A model generated the notes under the pieces. The model did not search any database, was not told the DNA's origin, and saw only the letters and a program-made list of their open reading frames with translations. Of a DNA stretch of 13,520 bases, positions 5,405-12,219 are shown piece by piece. The translations under genes and the position numbers were made by a program. Each line of letters begins with the position of its first letter. Within the stretch, counting starts at the first letter, position 1. This DNA comes from an uncultured bacterium (GTDB lineage Bacteria > Patescibacteriota > Saccharimonadia > Saccharimonadales > Saccharimonadaceae), in contig CAIMUU010000078.1 in NCBI GenBank assembly GCA_903844835.1, positions 1-13,520 of the forward strand, given 5' to 3'.

Positions 5405-5955
5405 CACTTGACCCCCCCAATTATCGCCTGATTATCAATTCCGAATTGGTCTATTGCCAATCTATACTTATCAAGAAATTGGTTTAGCCCAACAACATCA
5501 CTGTGAATTTGTTGTCGATAGGTTCTGGCAGTTGCTATGGCTTCATAAAAAGCTACTGGCTGTGCCTGACAGTCAAAATTGATGGCTAATGATAATTGTT
5601 TTTCATAAATAATATAGTCTGACCTGAAAGAGTCCAATAAAGATGTATAGCTGGCAGTAATAGCAACTAACCCAGAATTATTAATGTTATTATCAGTAAC
5701 CCGGCTATTAAATTGTTCCATCAGTTTTGTCGTCATCGATTCGTATATCTGGCCGATGTTAACACGCAACAATGCATCACTAGAATGTAGCTGGTTTAAA
5801 GTACTCTTGGCTGAAGCGCAGTTATCACGAATAGCCTCAACCTGCTGGTCGCTCATCGTCAAATTTTGTGCTGTTGCAATATTATAAATTGCAGCTACGC
5901 CAATAAGAGTCGAAACCAAAAACCCGAATAATAGTGTTTTTTTAGACTTCAGCAT
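5404..5955 (-). CDS. Secreted or membrane-anchored helical protein, 183 aa
   Basis: The N-terminus is a signal peptide or anchor: basic MLKSKK, a hydrophobic stretch LLFGFLVSTLIGVAAIYNI, then ATAQN, which has an A-x-A-like cleavage site (ATA|QN). The mature part is mostly helix-forming, rich in Gln, Ser and Asn, with two cysteines (C46 and C129). It has no recognisable catalytic motif and I do not know the family. It is first in a two-gene operon, overlapping the next gene by one base. A good promoter (TTGACC, 18 nt, GATAAT) lies just upstream, with the ATG 8 nt after the -10 box, so the leader is at most 1-2 nt. Confidence 0.7.
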   Translation of the reverse strand: MLKSKKTLLFGFLVSTLIGVAAIYNIATAQNLTMSDQQVEAIRDNCASAKSTLNQLHSSDALLRVNIGQIYESMTTKLMEQFNSRVTDNNINNSGLVAITASYTSLLDSFRSDYIIYEKQLSLAINFDCQAQPVAFYEAIATARTYRQQIHSDVVGLNQFLDKYRLAIDQFGIDNQAIIGGVK

Positions 5956-5963
5956 ACTTGTCT

Positions 5964-5993
5964 ATTATCTAACGCCAAGACCAGTTTGGTCAA
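5964..5993 (-). promoter_or_regulatory. Promoter with internal inverted repeat, envelope operon
   Basis: Minus-strand TTGACC (5988-5993), 18-nt spacer, GATAAT (5964-5969). An inverted repeat GACCA-GTT-TGGTC (5979-5991) overlaps the -35 box, where a repressor could block polymerase. Confidence 0.55.
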
Positions 5994-6009
5994 ATAAAGT
6001 TTTTTCACC

Positions 6010-6612
6010 CTACAACCCTAAATTCAGATAGTTAATTTGATCTAAATAAGAGTTTGTCACTGGGTTCTCGCCAACTATTGACTGGAAGATACCGTCGACG
6101 CCACCATTCGCTAAAAATATCGAAAAAGCATAAACAATGGCAGCCGATATTATCGTCAGATAGGCAATAATTAACAGTGTAGATATTATAATAGTTCGTC
6201 TGGCGAATTTCTTATATTTATCAGCATCAATCAACTTATTGCCCTGTTTGTCGCGCATATTCCCTGAAATAATTATGCCCAAATCAACTATTGCCCAAAG
6301 ACCCAGACCACCAAATGTCAATAATTTTAGTATACCTGTCCATATTTTACCAAGGTAAAATCGGTCAATTCCGAATACACCAAAAATATAGCTAAAGAAA
6401 AAGGCCGCCAAAAAATGACGCTGCTTGGATGGATCGACGGCTTTGCCGGTTGCTAAATTAATATCTGGTCCTACTGTTTTAATTGTAGACTGGGAACCCG
6501 TCTCAGCCGGGATAGACGGTGAAGATAAAACTTGGCTAATGACGGCCTCATATGGATCAGGCATCATCTTTTCTGGCTTATCAATATTTTGCGAATCATT
6601 ATTTGGTTTCAT
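6010..6612 (-). CDS. TM2-domain membrane protein
   Basis: With the ATG at 6612 the protein has 200 aa. Residues 1-60 are hydrophilic and probably cytoplasmic. The TM2 domain covers about 66-117: a helix (HFLAAFFFSYIFGVFG), the hallmark D-R-F-Y-L-G turn (83-88) and a second helix (GGLGLWAIVDLGIII). A third hydrophobic segment (TIIISTLLIIAYLTIISAAIVYAFSI) follows, with a short outside tail. TM2 proteins are widespread but their biochemical role is not established. The frame can be extended to a TTG at 6681, overlapping the end of aspS by 40 nt; the ATG is preferred because it leaves only a short gap after aspS, though no good Shine-Dalgarno site is seen for either. It may be transcribed with aspS, which lies just upstream on the same strand. 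Confidence 0.8.
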   Translation of the reverse strand: MKPNNDSQNIDKPEKMMPDPYEAVISQVLSSPSIPAETGSQSTIKTVGPDINLATGKAVDPSKQRHFLAAFFFSYIFGVFGIDRFYLGKIWTGILKLLTFGGLGLWAIVDLGIIISGNMRDKQGNKLIDADKYKKFARRTIIISTLLIIAYLTIISAAIVYAFSIFLANGGVDGIFQSIVGENPVTNSYLDQINYLNLGL

Positions 6613-6641
6613 TTTTTTATTTTCTGCTATCTCCAAAAAAG

Positions 6642-7958
6642 TTATGGGGTCAAGCGATTGATATCGCGTGGGAACAAGCAAGCCTCTTTGACGTTTGATA
6701 AGCCAATAATTTTTTGAACAAATCGGTCAATTCCAAAACCACAACCACCGTGCTGTGGCAGGCCATACTTAAATCCTTGTAAATAATACTTAAAACCTTC
6801 GTGTTTAGGATCAAGGCCAGCTTTTGTCATTTGCTCAACCATCTTGAGATAATTATTTTCGCGTAGCGGGGCAGTTGAAAGTTCAACACCTCTGAAAATT
6901 AAATCTCCCCACAGCACCGTATTGTCTTCAACATCAAGTTTGTGATAAAACTTGCCAGCAACGAGTGGAAACCTAGTTGCAAAAACCAGATCAGTCCCCA
7001 AATTCTTACGAGCATATTCGCTAATAAACCGCTCTTCGTCAGGCATTAAGTCCTTTTCTTTGGTCGTGTCTTTTTTGGTTGCCTTGGTATACATTTCGTG
7101 GATTTCAGCAATCCTAAAACGCGGAACCTTGCCATCTGGCGCCAACATAAGTTCAGGCGCATTTAATGCCTTGAGGTCGGCGGCGTGCTCTTCATAAATA
7201 TTCTTCAAGGCATATTGTGTCATATCGCCCACCATATCCAAGACTTCTTCGTGGTCTTTAACAAATCCCATCTCGATATCGAGCATAGTAAGTTCGGTTA
7301 AATGGCGAGTTGTAGCGCTAGGTTCGGCCCGATAAGAATGGCCAATCTCGTAAACACGCTCAAAAGCTCCAACCATAATTTGCTTATAAAATTGTGGGCT
7401 CTGCGCCAAGGTCGCCGTCTTGCTAAAATAATCTAGTTTAAATACTTCTGCACCGCCCTCGGTTGCACCAGCTAATAATTTAGGCGTATCAATTTCGACA
7501 AATTCGTTTTTGTATAAAAATTCACGAATATAACGGGTGGTTGAGGCACGGATTTTAAATATTTTCTGCTCTTGAAGGTTGCGAATATTTAAAACTCGAT
7601 TTTCGAACAAATTATCCAGATTTTCAGGTCTATGTAGAATTGGCTTGTCAACTTCAATCGGTGGTTCGTCAGTAACTGGTACATCGACAACAATTTTGAC
7701 ATCGTGTAGCTCAGCGCCGCCCGGAGCGCGCTCATCGGCTACAACCATACCAGTAAAGGCAACGACTGTACCAATTTGCAAACCACGCAACTTCTCAAGC
7801 TGTTCTTTATCGTCAACTAGAGTTTGAGTTAGCCCACTTCTATCTCTGATAGTTATAAAATTTAAGCCACCCATTAGGCGCTTTTTATGAAGCCAGCCGT
7901 TAATAGTTACTGTCTGACCAATTTTTGATGCTAGTTCTCGGGCTAATGTTCTTGTCAT
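6642..7958 (-). CDS. aspS: Aspartyl-tRNA synthetase, archaeal-type (probably non-discriminating)
   Basis: Cytoplasmic class II synthetase that charges tRNA-Asp with aspartate. The N-terminal OB-fold (1-100) includes GWLHKKRLMGGLNFITIRDR (21-40), which reads the anticodon. The catalytic core has motif 1 near EIDTPKLL (155-162), the aspartate-site segment ATEGGAEVF (165-173), motif 2 YRAEPSATTRHL (209-220) and motif 3 GFGIDRF (407-413), and ends in the archaeal-type signature FPRDINRLTP. At 438 aa it lacks the large GAD insertion of the usual bacterial enzyme (~590 aa). H24 occupies a position where histidine, not tryptophan, is linked to relaxed recognition of tRNA-Asn, so the enzyme may also make Asp-tRNA-Asn for GatCAB; this is inference. 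An AsnRS is less likely given the C-terminus. An extended -10 box lies 11 nt before the ATG. Confidence 0.9.
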   Translation of the reverse strand: MTRTLARELASKIGQTVTINGWLHKKRLMGGLNFITIRDRSGLTQTLVDDKEQLEKLRGLQIGTVVAFTGMVVADERAPGGAELHDVKIVVDVPVTDEPPIEVDKPILHRPENLDNLFENRVLNIRNLQEQKIFKIRASTTRYIREFLYKNEFVEIDTPKLLAGATEGGAEVFKLDYFSKTATLAQSPQFYKQIMVGAFERVYEIGHSYRAEPSATTRHLTELTMLDIEMGFVKDHEEVLDMVGDMTQYALKNIYEEHAADLKALNAPELMLAPDGKVPRFRIAEIHEMYTKATKKDTTKEKDLMPDEERFISEYARKNLGTDLVFATRFPLVAGKFYHKLDVEDNTVLWGDLIFRGVELSTAPLRENNYLKMVEQMTKAGLDPKHEGFKYYLQGFKYGLPQHGGCGFGIDRFVQKIIGLSNVKEACLFPRDINRLTP

Positions 7959-7969
7959 AATTACTGTCT

Positions 7970-7978
7970 AGTGTAGCA
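7970..7978 (-). promoter_or_regulatory. Extended -10 promoter of aspS
   Basis: Minus-strand TGCTACACT, followed by 11 nt and the ATG, giving a leader of about 4-5 nt. No Shine-Dalgarno site is present. Confidence 0.45.
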
Positions 7979-7999
7979 CTCTAACCCCTATAAGGCTAG

Positions 8000-8983
8000 T
8001 TACTTTTTTCGATTTGCCACGGCGCGCAAATCATCATATTCATCAAACTCGTCAACTATCTTGCGTCCCAATAATGATTCGATAATATCTTCAAGAGCCA
8101 AAATCCCGACTGTTTCCTTGGCCTCATTAACCACAATTAACAGATGATGATGAGTGTGCAAGAATGCTACCAGGGCATGATGCAGAGTCTCGTCCTCGCG
8201 AATATAATAAATTTTAGGGTCCATAGCTTTTTCGACCGTCATTGATTTTTTATTATCTAATTTCATCAAGCTTTTTAGATTAAGCATGCCGATGACATGA
8301 TTTAAATCGCCATCGATAACTGGCAAGTGATTATGGCCAACTTTGTGCAAATCGCTCAACATCAACGGCCCCAAAAATTCCGACTTATTAATCGTGACTA
8401 TCATATGGCTTGGCGTCATAACTGTTGAGACAAGGCGATCACTAAAGGTCAAGCTATGGACTATCAACTGCTTTTCGTCAGATGTCAGAACACTATCAGA
8501 TGCGGTCACTAGATGTTGCAATTCCTCGCGCGAATCAATTCGAAGGTCATAGTAATCACTCTTCCCCGAAGCTCCACTAATAACCCTGAATAATAGCGGG
8601 TGTTTACGAATGAAACTTAGCATCGAAGGCTCAATAATATTGTAAATCTTGCGCGAAAAGTGCCTAAATAACTTCCAGTGAGACATCGATTCACAGCCAA
8701 ATGCAATTACTAGGGCGCTAATAATACCTGCAAGCATCCCAAATCCTAGTTCAAAAAACGAGAATGAAGAAATCTGCAAAATAACCAGAACAATATTTTT
8801 GATCGAAAGAACACCCCCCAGCAACCTCTCTCGTTCTAGATCTTTTTTTGCATCTTTATTGCCAAGCTTTGCTCGACGCTCTAGCTCAAAAACGCTGATA
8901 CGGCTATGCACAGGCTGGCTTGACGCCACAAGAAGCATTAAGATAAATGTAACAAAAGCCAGAACGTCAAAAAGTATTAACAT
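8000..8983 (-). CDS. CNNM/CorC-like membrane protein with paired CBS domains
   Basis: With the ATG at 8983 the protein has 327 aa. Two hydrophobic regions (about 2-22 and 60-97) make a reduced version of the CNNM (DUF21) membrane domain. A CBS pair follows (~186-310), with the family phrases VSTVMTPSHMIVTI, HNHLPVIDGDLNHVIGMLNLKSLM and the closing ALEDIIESLLGRKIVDEFDEYDD. The CorC_HlyC domain that usually follows is absent; the protein ends 14 residues later. CNNM/CorC proteins are linked to magnesium transport, with the CBS pair sensing nucleotides; transport here is inference, since the membrane part is short. The frame extends upstream to a GTG at 9019, but a perfect TATAAT lies inside that extension, 6 nt before the ATG, so the shorter leaderless form is favoured. 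Confidence 0.8.
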   Translation of the reverse strand: MLILFDVLAFVTFILMLLVASSQPVHSRISVFELERRAKLGNKDAKKDLERERLLGGVLSIKNIVLVILQISSFSFFELGFGMLAGIISALVIAFGCESMSHWKLFRHFSRKIYNIIEPSMLSFIRKHPLLFRVISGASGKSDYYDLRIDSREELQHLVTASDSVLTSDEKQLIVHSLTFSDRLVSTVMTPSHMIVTINKSEFLGPLMLSDLHKVGHNHLPVIDGDLNHVIGMLNLKSLMKLDNKKSMTVEKAMDPKIYYIREDETLHHALVAFLHTHHHLLIVVNEAKETVGILALEDIIESLLGRKIVDEFDEYDDLRAVANRKK

Positions 8984-8989
8984 TCTTTT

Positions 8990-8995
8990 ATTATA
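8990..8995 (-). promoter_or_regulatory. Consensus -10 box of the CBS-protein gene (leaderless)
   Basis: Minus-strand TATAAT, 6 nt before the ATG at 8983. It rules against the longer GTG-initiated reading. No clear -35 box. Confidence 0.55.
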
Positions 8996-9039
8996 ACCTA
9001 AATCACGCCACCGTCCCACTGTCTGTTATTGTAATATTT

Positions 9040-9048
9040 TGCTATAAT
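9040..9048 (+). promoter_or_regulatory. Extended -10 promoter of the DsbA-like gene
   Basis: TGCTATAAT is a consensus extended -10 box. A start about 7 nt later gives a leader of roughly 27 nt that includes AAGGAG (9071-9076). It diverges from the CBS-protein promoter 45 bp away. Confidence 0.65.
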
Positions 9049-9082
9049 AATAGTCACATCAGGTGCTAAAAAGGAGATTTTC

Positions 9083-9784
9083 TTGAACATGCTTAAATGG
9101 ATAATTTTTTCAATACTCAGCGTCGGCCTAATAGTAGGTTTGATTATTTACTCGAATAGTACAAAAATTAATATCGACTTGGTTGACGCCTATGCTGTCC
9201 AAGTCGCCAGCGCCGATAACGGCAATATTGCCGACCATGTATTTGGCAAAAGTGGCAGTGCGGTCACGCTTATTGAATATGCCGACTTCCAGTGCCCGGG
9301 TTGCGCATCTATTAGCCCAACTATCAAATTAGTGACCGAGCTGTACAAAGATCAACTGCAATTTATTTTCCGAAATTACCCAATCACGAACTTACATCCT
9401 AACGCCAAAGCCGCATCTGCCGCCACTGAGGCTGCGGGGCTTCAAGGCAAATACTGGGAAATGCATGATAAAATTTATGCTACCCAATCTGATTGGGATG
9501 GCTTAAATACTACCGAACGAACAACTTTCTTCGTAGGACTTGCTGGCGAACTATCCCTAGACACATCCAGATTTACAGCCGATATGGCATCGCCAAGCGT
9601 ATCTAGCAAAATTAGCTACGACCAAGCTCTAGGACTAAAAATTAACGTTGAATCGACGCCAACATTTTTCTTAAACGGCACATCACTCGCAACAACCACC
9701 TGGGGCAATGTCTCAAAGCTCAAGACTGCAATTGATGATGAGCTTAAAAAAGCCGGCATCGACCTTCCACAAGCAACAAATTAA
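9083..9784 (+). CDS. Membrane-anchored DsbA-like thiol-disulfide oxidoreductase
   Basis: The 233-aa protein has an N-terminal anchor helix (WIIFSILSVGLIVGLIIYS, 6-24) and a thioredoxin-fold domain outside the membrane. The active site is CPGC (71-74) in YADFQCPGC, and the cis-proline loop is STPTFFLNG (191-199), both typical of the DsbA/BdbD group. The segment between (NLHPNAKAASAATEAAGLQGKYWEMHDKIY) is the usual helical insertion. It should oxidise cysteines in secreted proteins; several proteins encoded nearby have cysteine pairs outside the membrane. No DsbB/VKOR partner is seen in this window. The TTG at 9083 is chosen because AAGGAG lies 6 nt upstream; the ATG at 9089 would be 12 nt away. 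The gene stands alone between its promoter and a strong terminator. Confidence 0.9.
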   Translation: MNMLKWIIFSILSVGLIVGLIIYSNSTKINIDLVDAYAVQVASADNGNIADHVFGKSGSAVTLIEYADFQCPGCASISPTIKLVTELYKDQLQFIFRNYPITNLHPNAKAASAATEAAGLQGKYWEMHDKIYATQSDWDGLNTTERTTFFVGLAGELSLDTSRFTADMASPSVSSKISYDQALGLKINVESTPTFFLNGTSLATTTWGNVSKLKTAIDDELKKAGIDLPQATN

Positions 9785-9799
9785 ATTATAAATAAAATA

Positions 9800-9827
9800 A
9801 AAACACCCCGGTGCCTTGGGGTGTTTT
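9800..9827. terminator. Perfect 10-bp bidirectional terminator
   Basis: AAAACACCCC (9800-9809) pairs with GGGGTGTTTT (9818-9827). It ends the DsbA-like gene 16 nt after its stop. On the minus strand the stem is followed by TATTTTATTT, so it equally ends the small transcription unit coming from the right. Confidence 0.8.
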
Positions 9828-9833
9828 ATGACC

Positions 9834-9906
9834 TTGACCTAAGTCAAAGATTTCTTTTTTGTACCCCCTCGACAAGCTCAGGGATGGATTTTGAGTCAGA
9901 CGACTC
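9834..9906 (-). ncRNA. Hairpin-rich 3' part of a small transcript
   Basis: Between the small ORF's stop and the terminator lie two perfect 5-bp hairpins, TTGAC-CTAA-GTCAA (9834-9847) and GAGTC-AGAC-GACTC (9893-9906), separated by an 18-nt repeat-like sequence (9866-9883). Three stem-loops in a row in 110 nt, counting the terminator, suggest a structured RNA tail. Either the unit encodes a small protein with a structured 3' end or it is an RNA gene and the ORF is incidental. Confidence 0.35.
9866..9883. repeat. Possible dispersed repeat
   Basis: CCCTCGACAAGCTCAGGG resembles the CCTTCGACAAGCTCAGG-type extragenic repeat that I recall from many bacterial genomes, which reads as PELVEG in one frame. 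Only one copy lies in this window, so dispersal cannot be confirmed here. Confidence 0.35.
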
Positions 9907-9999
9907 CTACTGTGCGATATACAGTTGCCATTCGGCAGGCACCACATCCACGGCTATCTTTTTGCGCCTTGACGGCACAAATTCGATGGCAATTGGCAT
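9907..9999 (-). CDS. Candidate small protein, 30 aa, unknown function
   Basis: An ATG (9997-9999) opens a 30-codon frame, MPIAIEFVPSRRKKIAVD onward, ending ...EWQLYIAQ before TAG (9907-9909). The peptide is basic in the middle with alternating hydrophobic residues, as in a short beta-strand protein; it has no membrane helix. Support comes from the signals around it: AAGGAG lies 10 nt upstream, a near-consensus promoter (TTGACG, 17 nt, TACTAT) lies about 80 nt upstream, and a strong terminator lies downstream. Past the stop the frame stays open for another ~20 codons over the repeat-like sequence, so a disrupted longer gene is possible. I cannot name a family. Confidence 0.4.
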   Translation of the reverse strand: MPIAIEFVPSRRKKIAVDVVPAEWQLYIAQ

Positions 10000-10009
10000 G
10001 TGATTTTAA

Positions 10010-10027
10010 CTCCTTGTACTAAGTACA
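10010..10027 (-). promoter_or_regulatory. Shine-Dalgarno site abutting an inverted repeat
   Basis: Minus-strand AAGGAG (10010-10015) directly follows and shares one base with TGTAC-TTA-GTACA (10015-10027). Pairing of the repeat in RNA, or a protein bound to it, could change access to the ribosome site of the small ORF. Confidence 0.4.
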
Positions 10028-10080
10028 GCCTCACGCGCTTCGACCTTTATAATATAGTTTTGGCGCGAGACACGTCACTA

Positions 10081-10109
10081 ATAGTACCAATTCGAACACA
10101 AAACGTCAA
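10081..10109 (-). promoter_or_regulatory. Near-consensus promoter of the small transcription unit
   Basis: Minus-strand TTGACG (10104-10109), 17-nt spacer, TACTAT (10081-10086). The transcript would start near 10074 and run about 270 nt to the terminator at 9800. To the right (10110-10211), before the transporter's stop, I see only a weak 5-bp hairpin (10114-10129) and AT-rich sequence. Confidence 0.55.
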
Positions 10110-10211
10110 GAATGCGTTGAGATAAACGCTCATGTTTAACACTATAGAGCATCCAAAAAATAAACTCAAGTATTTCCTTAAAGAAAATTAATTATCAGTA
10201 TTTTATTACTA

Positions 10212-11897
10212 CTAAACACCCGAAGCTGTGGACAGATTTGAAGTTTTCAAAGACTTTTCTTTGAGTGCAATCGTAAGTATCGTTGCGGCGCCCATTAAAC
10301 AAGCTGAGACAATAAATATTTTGTGCATACTATCGCTAAACGCAGTGACAACAATCAAGGCATATTCATCCTGCTGGGCTTTTAGCTGCTGGTTGATCTG
10401 GTCTTGGACTGGTTTTGGTAGAGTAGTAATTGCACCAGAAGCCATGTCGGCTATCTTTTGCTTAATGCTAGGAGTATTTAAGCGAAGTAGGGTGTCTGGG
10501 TCAGTTAAATCACCCATCATAGACGAAGCTGGATTTTTTGATAATGTTTGGATATATTGATTTCCGCTCATATTCCCAAGACCTGAGGCAATCCCAGCCG
10601 TCAACATCGCACCAAATACGGCAACACCAATAGTCGAGCCTAGACTTCGGAACAACTGGCTAGAACTAGTGGCAGCACCTAAATCTTCTTGGCTGAACTC
10701 ATTTTGGACTGCCAAACTAATAATCGGCATTGCAACACCCATTCCAAGTCCCAAAAAGAATATTACGATTGCTTCATATTGATAACCCGAGCTTGGCGTC
10801 AAAGCCAACAAAAACAGCACCGCAATAGTCGCCATAATAAAGCCGATGGCCATAAATAACTTATACTTCCCGGTTTTTGAAATCAGCTGTCCTACGCCAA
10901 CACTTGCGATACTTAGCCCTGCCACCATTGGCAGTAACATTAGCCCCGACGTCGTTGGCGAAGCACCAAATACCTGCTGATTAAGCTGCGTCAAATACAG
11001 GATAGACCCCAAAAACGCCGAACCAAATAATGAAGCCATAATAATCACCAATATAAAATTTCGATTCTTGAAAAAATATGGTGGTAGAATTGGCTCTTTG
11101 GCTCGTCTTTCGACAATAATAAAACCGACAATTGCCGCAACAACAATAGCAAACAATGTCGCACGCAAGCCAAGCAAGCTAATGCCAGTTGAAGCAATTA
11201 GATTCGCAAAAATTACTTCAGTATTATCTATCGCTAAAATTAATGTCGCCAAAGCCGTAGCTAAAAGTGCCGCCCCGGCATAATCAACCTTTGGCTTGCT
11301 ATCTCGTTTCAAACTTGGACAAAAAATCGCAATGACAATAAAGGCAATAATACCGATTGGCACATTGATATAAAGCGTCCAGCGCCAATTGGTAATAAGA
11401 CCAAATATGTTATTAGAATCCGTCAAAAAACCGCCAAGTAGTGGACCGACAACGGATGAGATTCCAAAAACAGCACCGATTAAACCCTGCCATTTACCAC
11501 GCTCGCGAGCCGAAAATAAATCACCAATAATCGAAAAAGCATTGGCAGTAATAATACCACCTCCGATACCCTGAATAGCCCTAAACACAATTAGTTGCTC
11601 TATATTTCCGCTCATTCCTCCTAAAAGTGAACCGGCCACAAATACGCCAACACCAAATAAAATCACCAAACGACGTCCAAATAAATCAGATAATTTACCA
11701 GCAATTGGCACCGTCACTGTCAGCGTAATCATATATGCTGTCATAACCCAGCCAAGCGACGAAAAGGCATTAAACTCTTCGACAATCTTACCAAGTGATG
11801 TGGCAATTATCATCTGGTCCAAAGCTACTAGAAATAGGCTGGCCATAACTGATAACATAATAATAATCTTGCTACGCAGACTTAAATGATGTTGCAT
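10212..11897 (-). CDS. DHA2-family MFS efflux transporter (EmrB/QacA type)
   Basis: The 561-aa protein has the size and helix density of the 14-helix drug:proton antiporters. Visible family motifs are D1 (LDQMIIATSLGKI, 26-38), A (GKLSDLFGRR, 67-76), B (RAIQGIGGG, 106-114) and the antiporter motif C (GAVFGISSVVGPLLGG, 141-156). A long polar loop near the C-terminus (MSGNQYIQTL to QQDEYA) precedes the last helix, as in this subfamily. It probably exports toxic hydrophobic compounds using the proton gradient; the substrate cannot be read from sequence. AAGGGG (11905-11910) lies 7 nt upstream and overlaps the stop codon of the AbrB-family gene, so the two are co-transcribed and probably translationally coupled. 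No strong terminator is evident after it. Confidence 0.9.
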   Translation of the reverse strand: MQHHLSLRSKIIIMLSVMASLFLVALDQMIIATSLGKIVEEFNAFSSLGWVMTAYMITLTVTVPIAGKLSDLFGRRLVILFGVGVFVAGSLLGGMSGNIEQLIVFRAIQGIGGGIITANAFSIIGDLFSARERGKWQGLIGAVFGISSVVGPLLGGFLTDSNNIFGLITNWRWTLYINVPIGIIAFIVIAIFCPSLKRDSKPKVDYAGAALLATALATLILAIDNTEVIFANLIASTGISLLGLRATLFAIVVAAIVGFIIVERRAKEPILPPYFFKNRNFILVIIMASLFGSAFLGSILYLTQLNQQVFGASPTTSGLMLLPMVAGLSIASVGVGQLISKTGKYKLFMAIGFIMATIAVLFLLALTPSSGYQYEAIVIFFLGLGMGVAMPIISLAVQNEFSQEDLGAATSSSQLFRSLGSTIGVAVFGAMLTAGIASGLGNMSGNQYIQTLSKNPASSMMGDLTDPDTLLRLNTPSIKQKIADMASGAITTLPKPVQDQINQQLKAQQDEYALIVVTAFSDSMHKIFIVSACLMGAATILTIALKEKSLKTSNLSTASGV

Positions 11898-11908
11898 CTG
11901 ATTTCCCC

Positions 11909-12142
11909 TTAATTTTTAGATTTTTTGAATTTTTTAAACGTCTCTACTTGTAGGTTCATCTGTTCGATAAACTGTTCTAACCTATCTTCCTTCAACAGCA
12001 TGATAACGCCTTTTTCTGGCGAACCAACAACATAAAGCCTATCGGCCGTATTAATACTAAGTTCCTCTCGTGCCATCGCTGGGATCACCACCTGACCCTT
12101 AGTCCCAACTGTTGCCGTCCCATAAAGTTTTTTACAATGCAT
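11909..12142 (-). CDS. AbrB/SpoVT-family DNA-binding regulator
   Basis: With the ATG at 12142 the protein has 77 aa. Residues ~6-50 are a swapped-hairpin AbrB domain: YGTATVGTKGQVVIPAMARE, then LSINTADRLYVVG and GVIMLLKED. Proteins of this type bind DNA as dimers. The C-terminal helix (LEQFIEQMNLQVETFKKFKK) is basic and may help oligomerise. The frame extends to a TTG at 12184 or an ATG at 12160, but a good promoter (TTGACC, 17 nt, TAATAT) lies inside that extension and ends 7 nt before 12142, so the short form is chosen. It precedes the MFS exporter by 11 nt; a local regulator of efflux is the natural reading. An antitoxin role is possible for the fold, but no toxin gene is adjacent. Confidence 0.85.
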   Translation of the reverse strand: MHCKKLYGTATVGTKGQVVIPAMAREELSINTADRLYVVGSPEKGVIMLLKEDRLEQFIEQMNLQVETFKKFKKSKN

Positions 12143-12149
12143 AATAACA

Positions 12150-12178
12150 ATATTACGCATGTATGAAATGTAGGTCAA
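12150..12178 (-). promoter_or_regulatory. Promoter of the abrB-like/MFS operon (leaderless)
   Basis: Minus-strand TTGACC (12173-12178), 17-nt spacer, TAATAT (12150-12155); the ATG follows 7 nt later. The divergent promoter of the next gene begins 27 bp away, so one bound regulator could act on both. Confidence 0.65.
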
Positions 12179-12204
12179 TGACAACTTTTTATCTATTACG
12201 GTAG

Positions 12205-12213
12205 TGTTATAAT
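12205..12213 (+). promoter_or_regulatory. Extended -10 promoter of the SIMPL gene (leaderless)
   Basis: TGTTATAAT, a consensus extended -10 box, ends 6 nt before the ATG at 12220. There is no Shine-Dalgarno site. Confidence 0.65.
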
Positions 12214-12219
12214 ATTTTT

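Noticed and set aside
5404..5406. UGA recoded as glycine, as in some CPR lineages
   Set aside because: TGA here closes a well-bounded frame in a TGATG overlap with the next gene, so it acts as a stop.
9821..10003. Plus-strand 60-codon frame in the spacer after the DsbA-like gene
   Set aside because: It starts inside the terminator stem and lacks a ribosome site; the minus-strand signals explain the region better.
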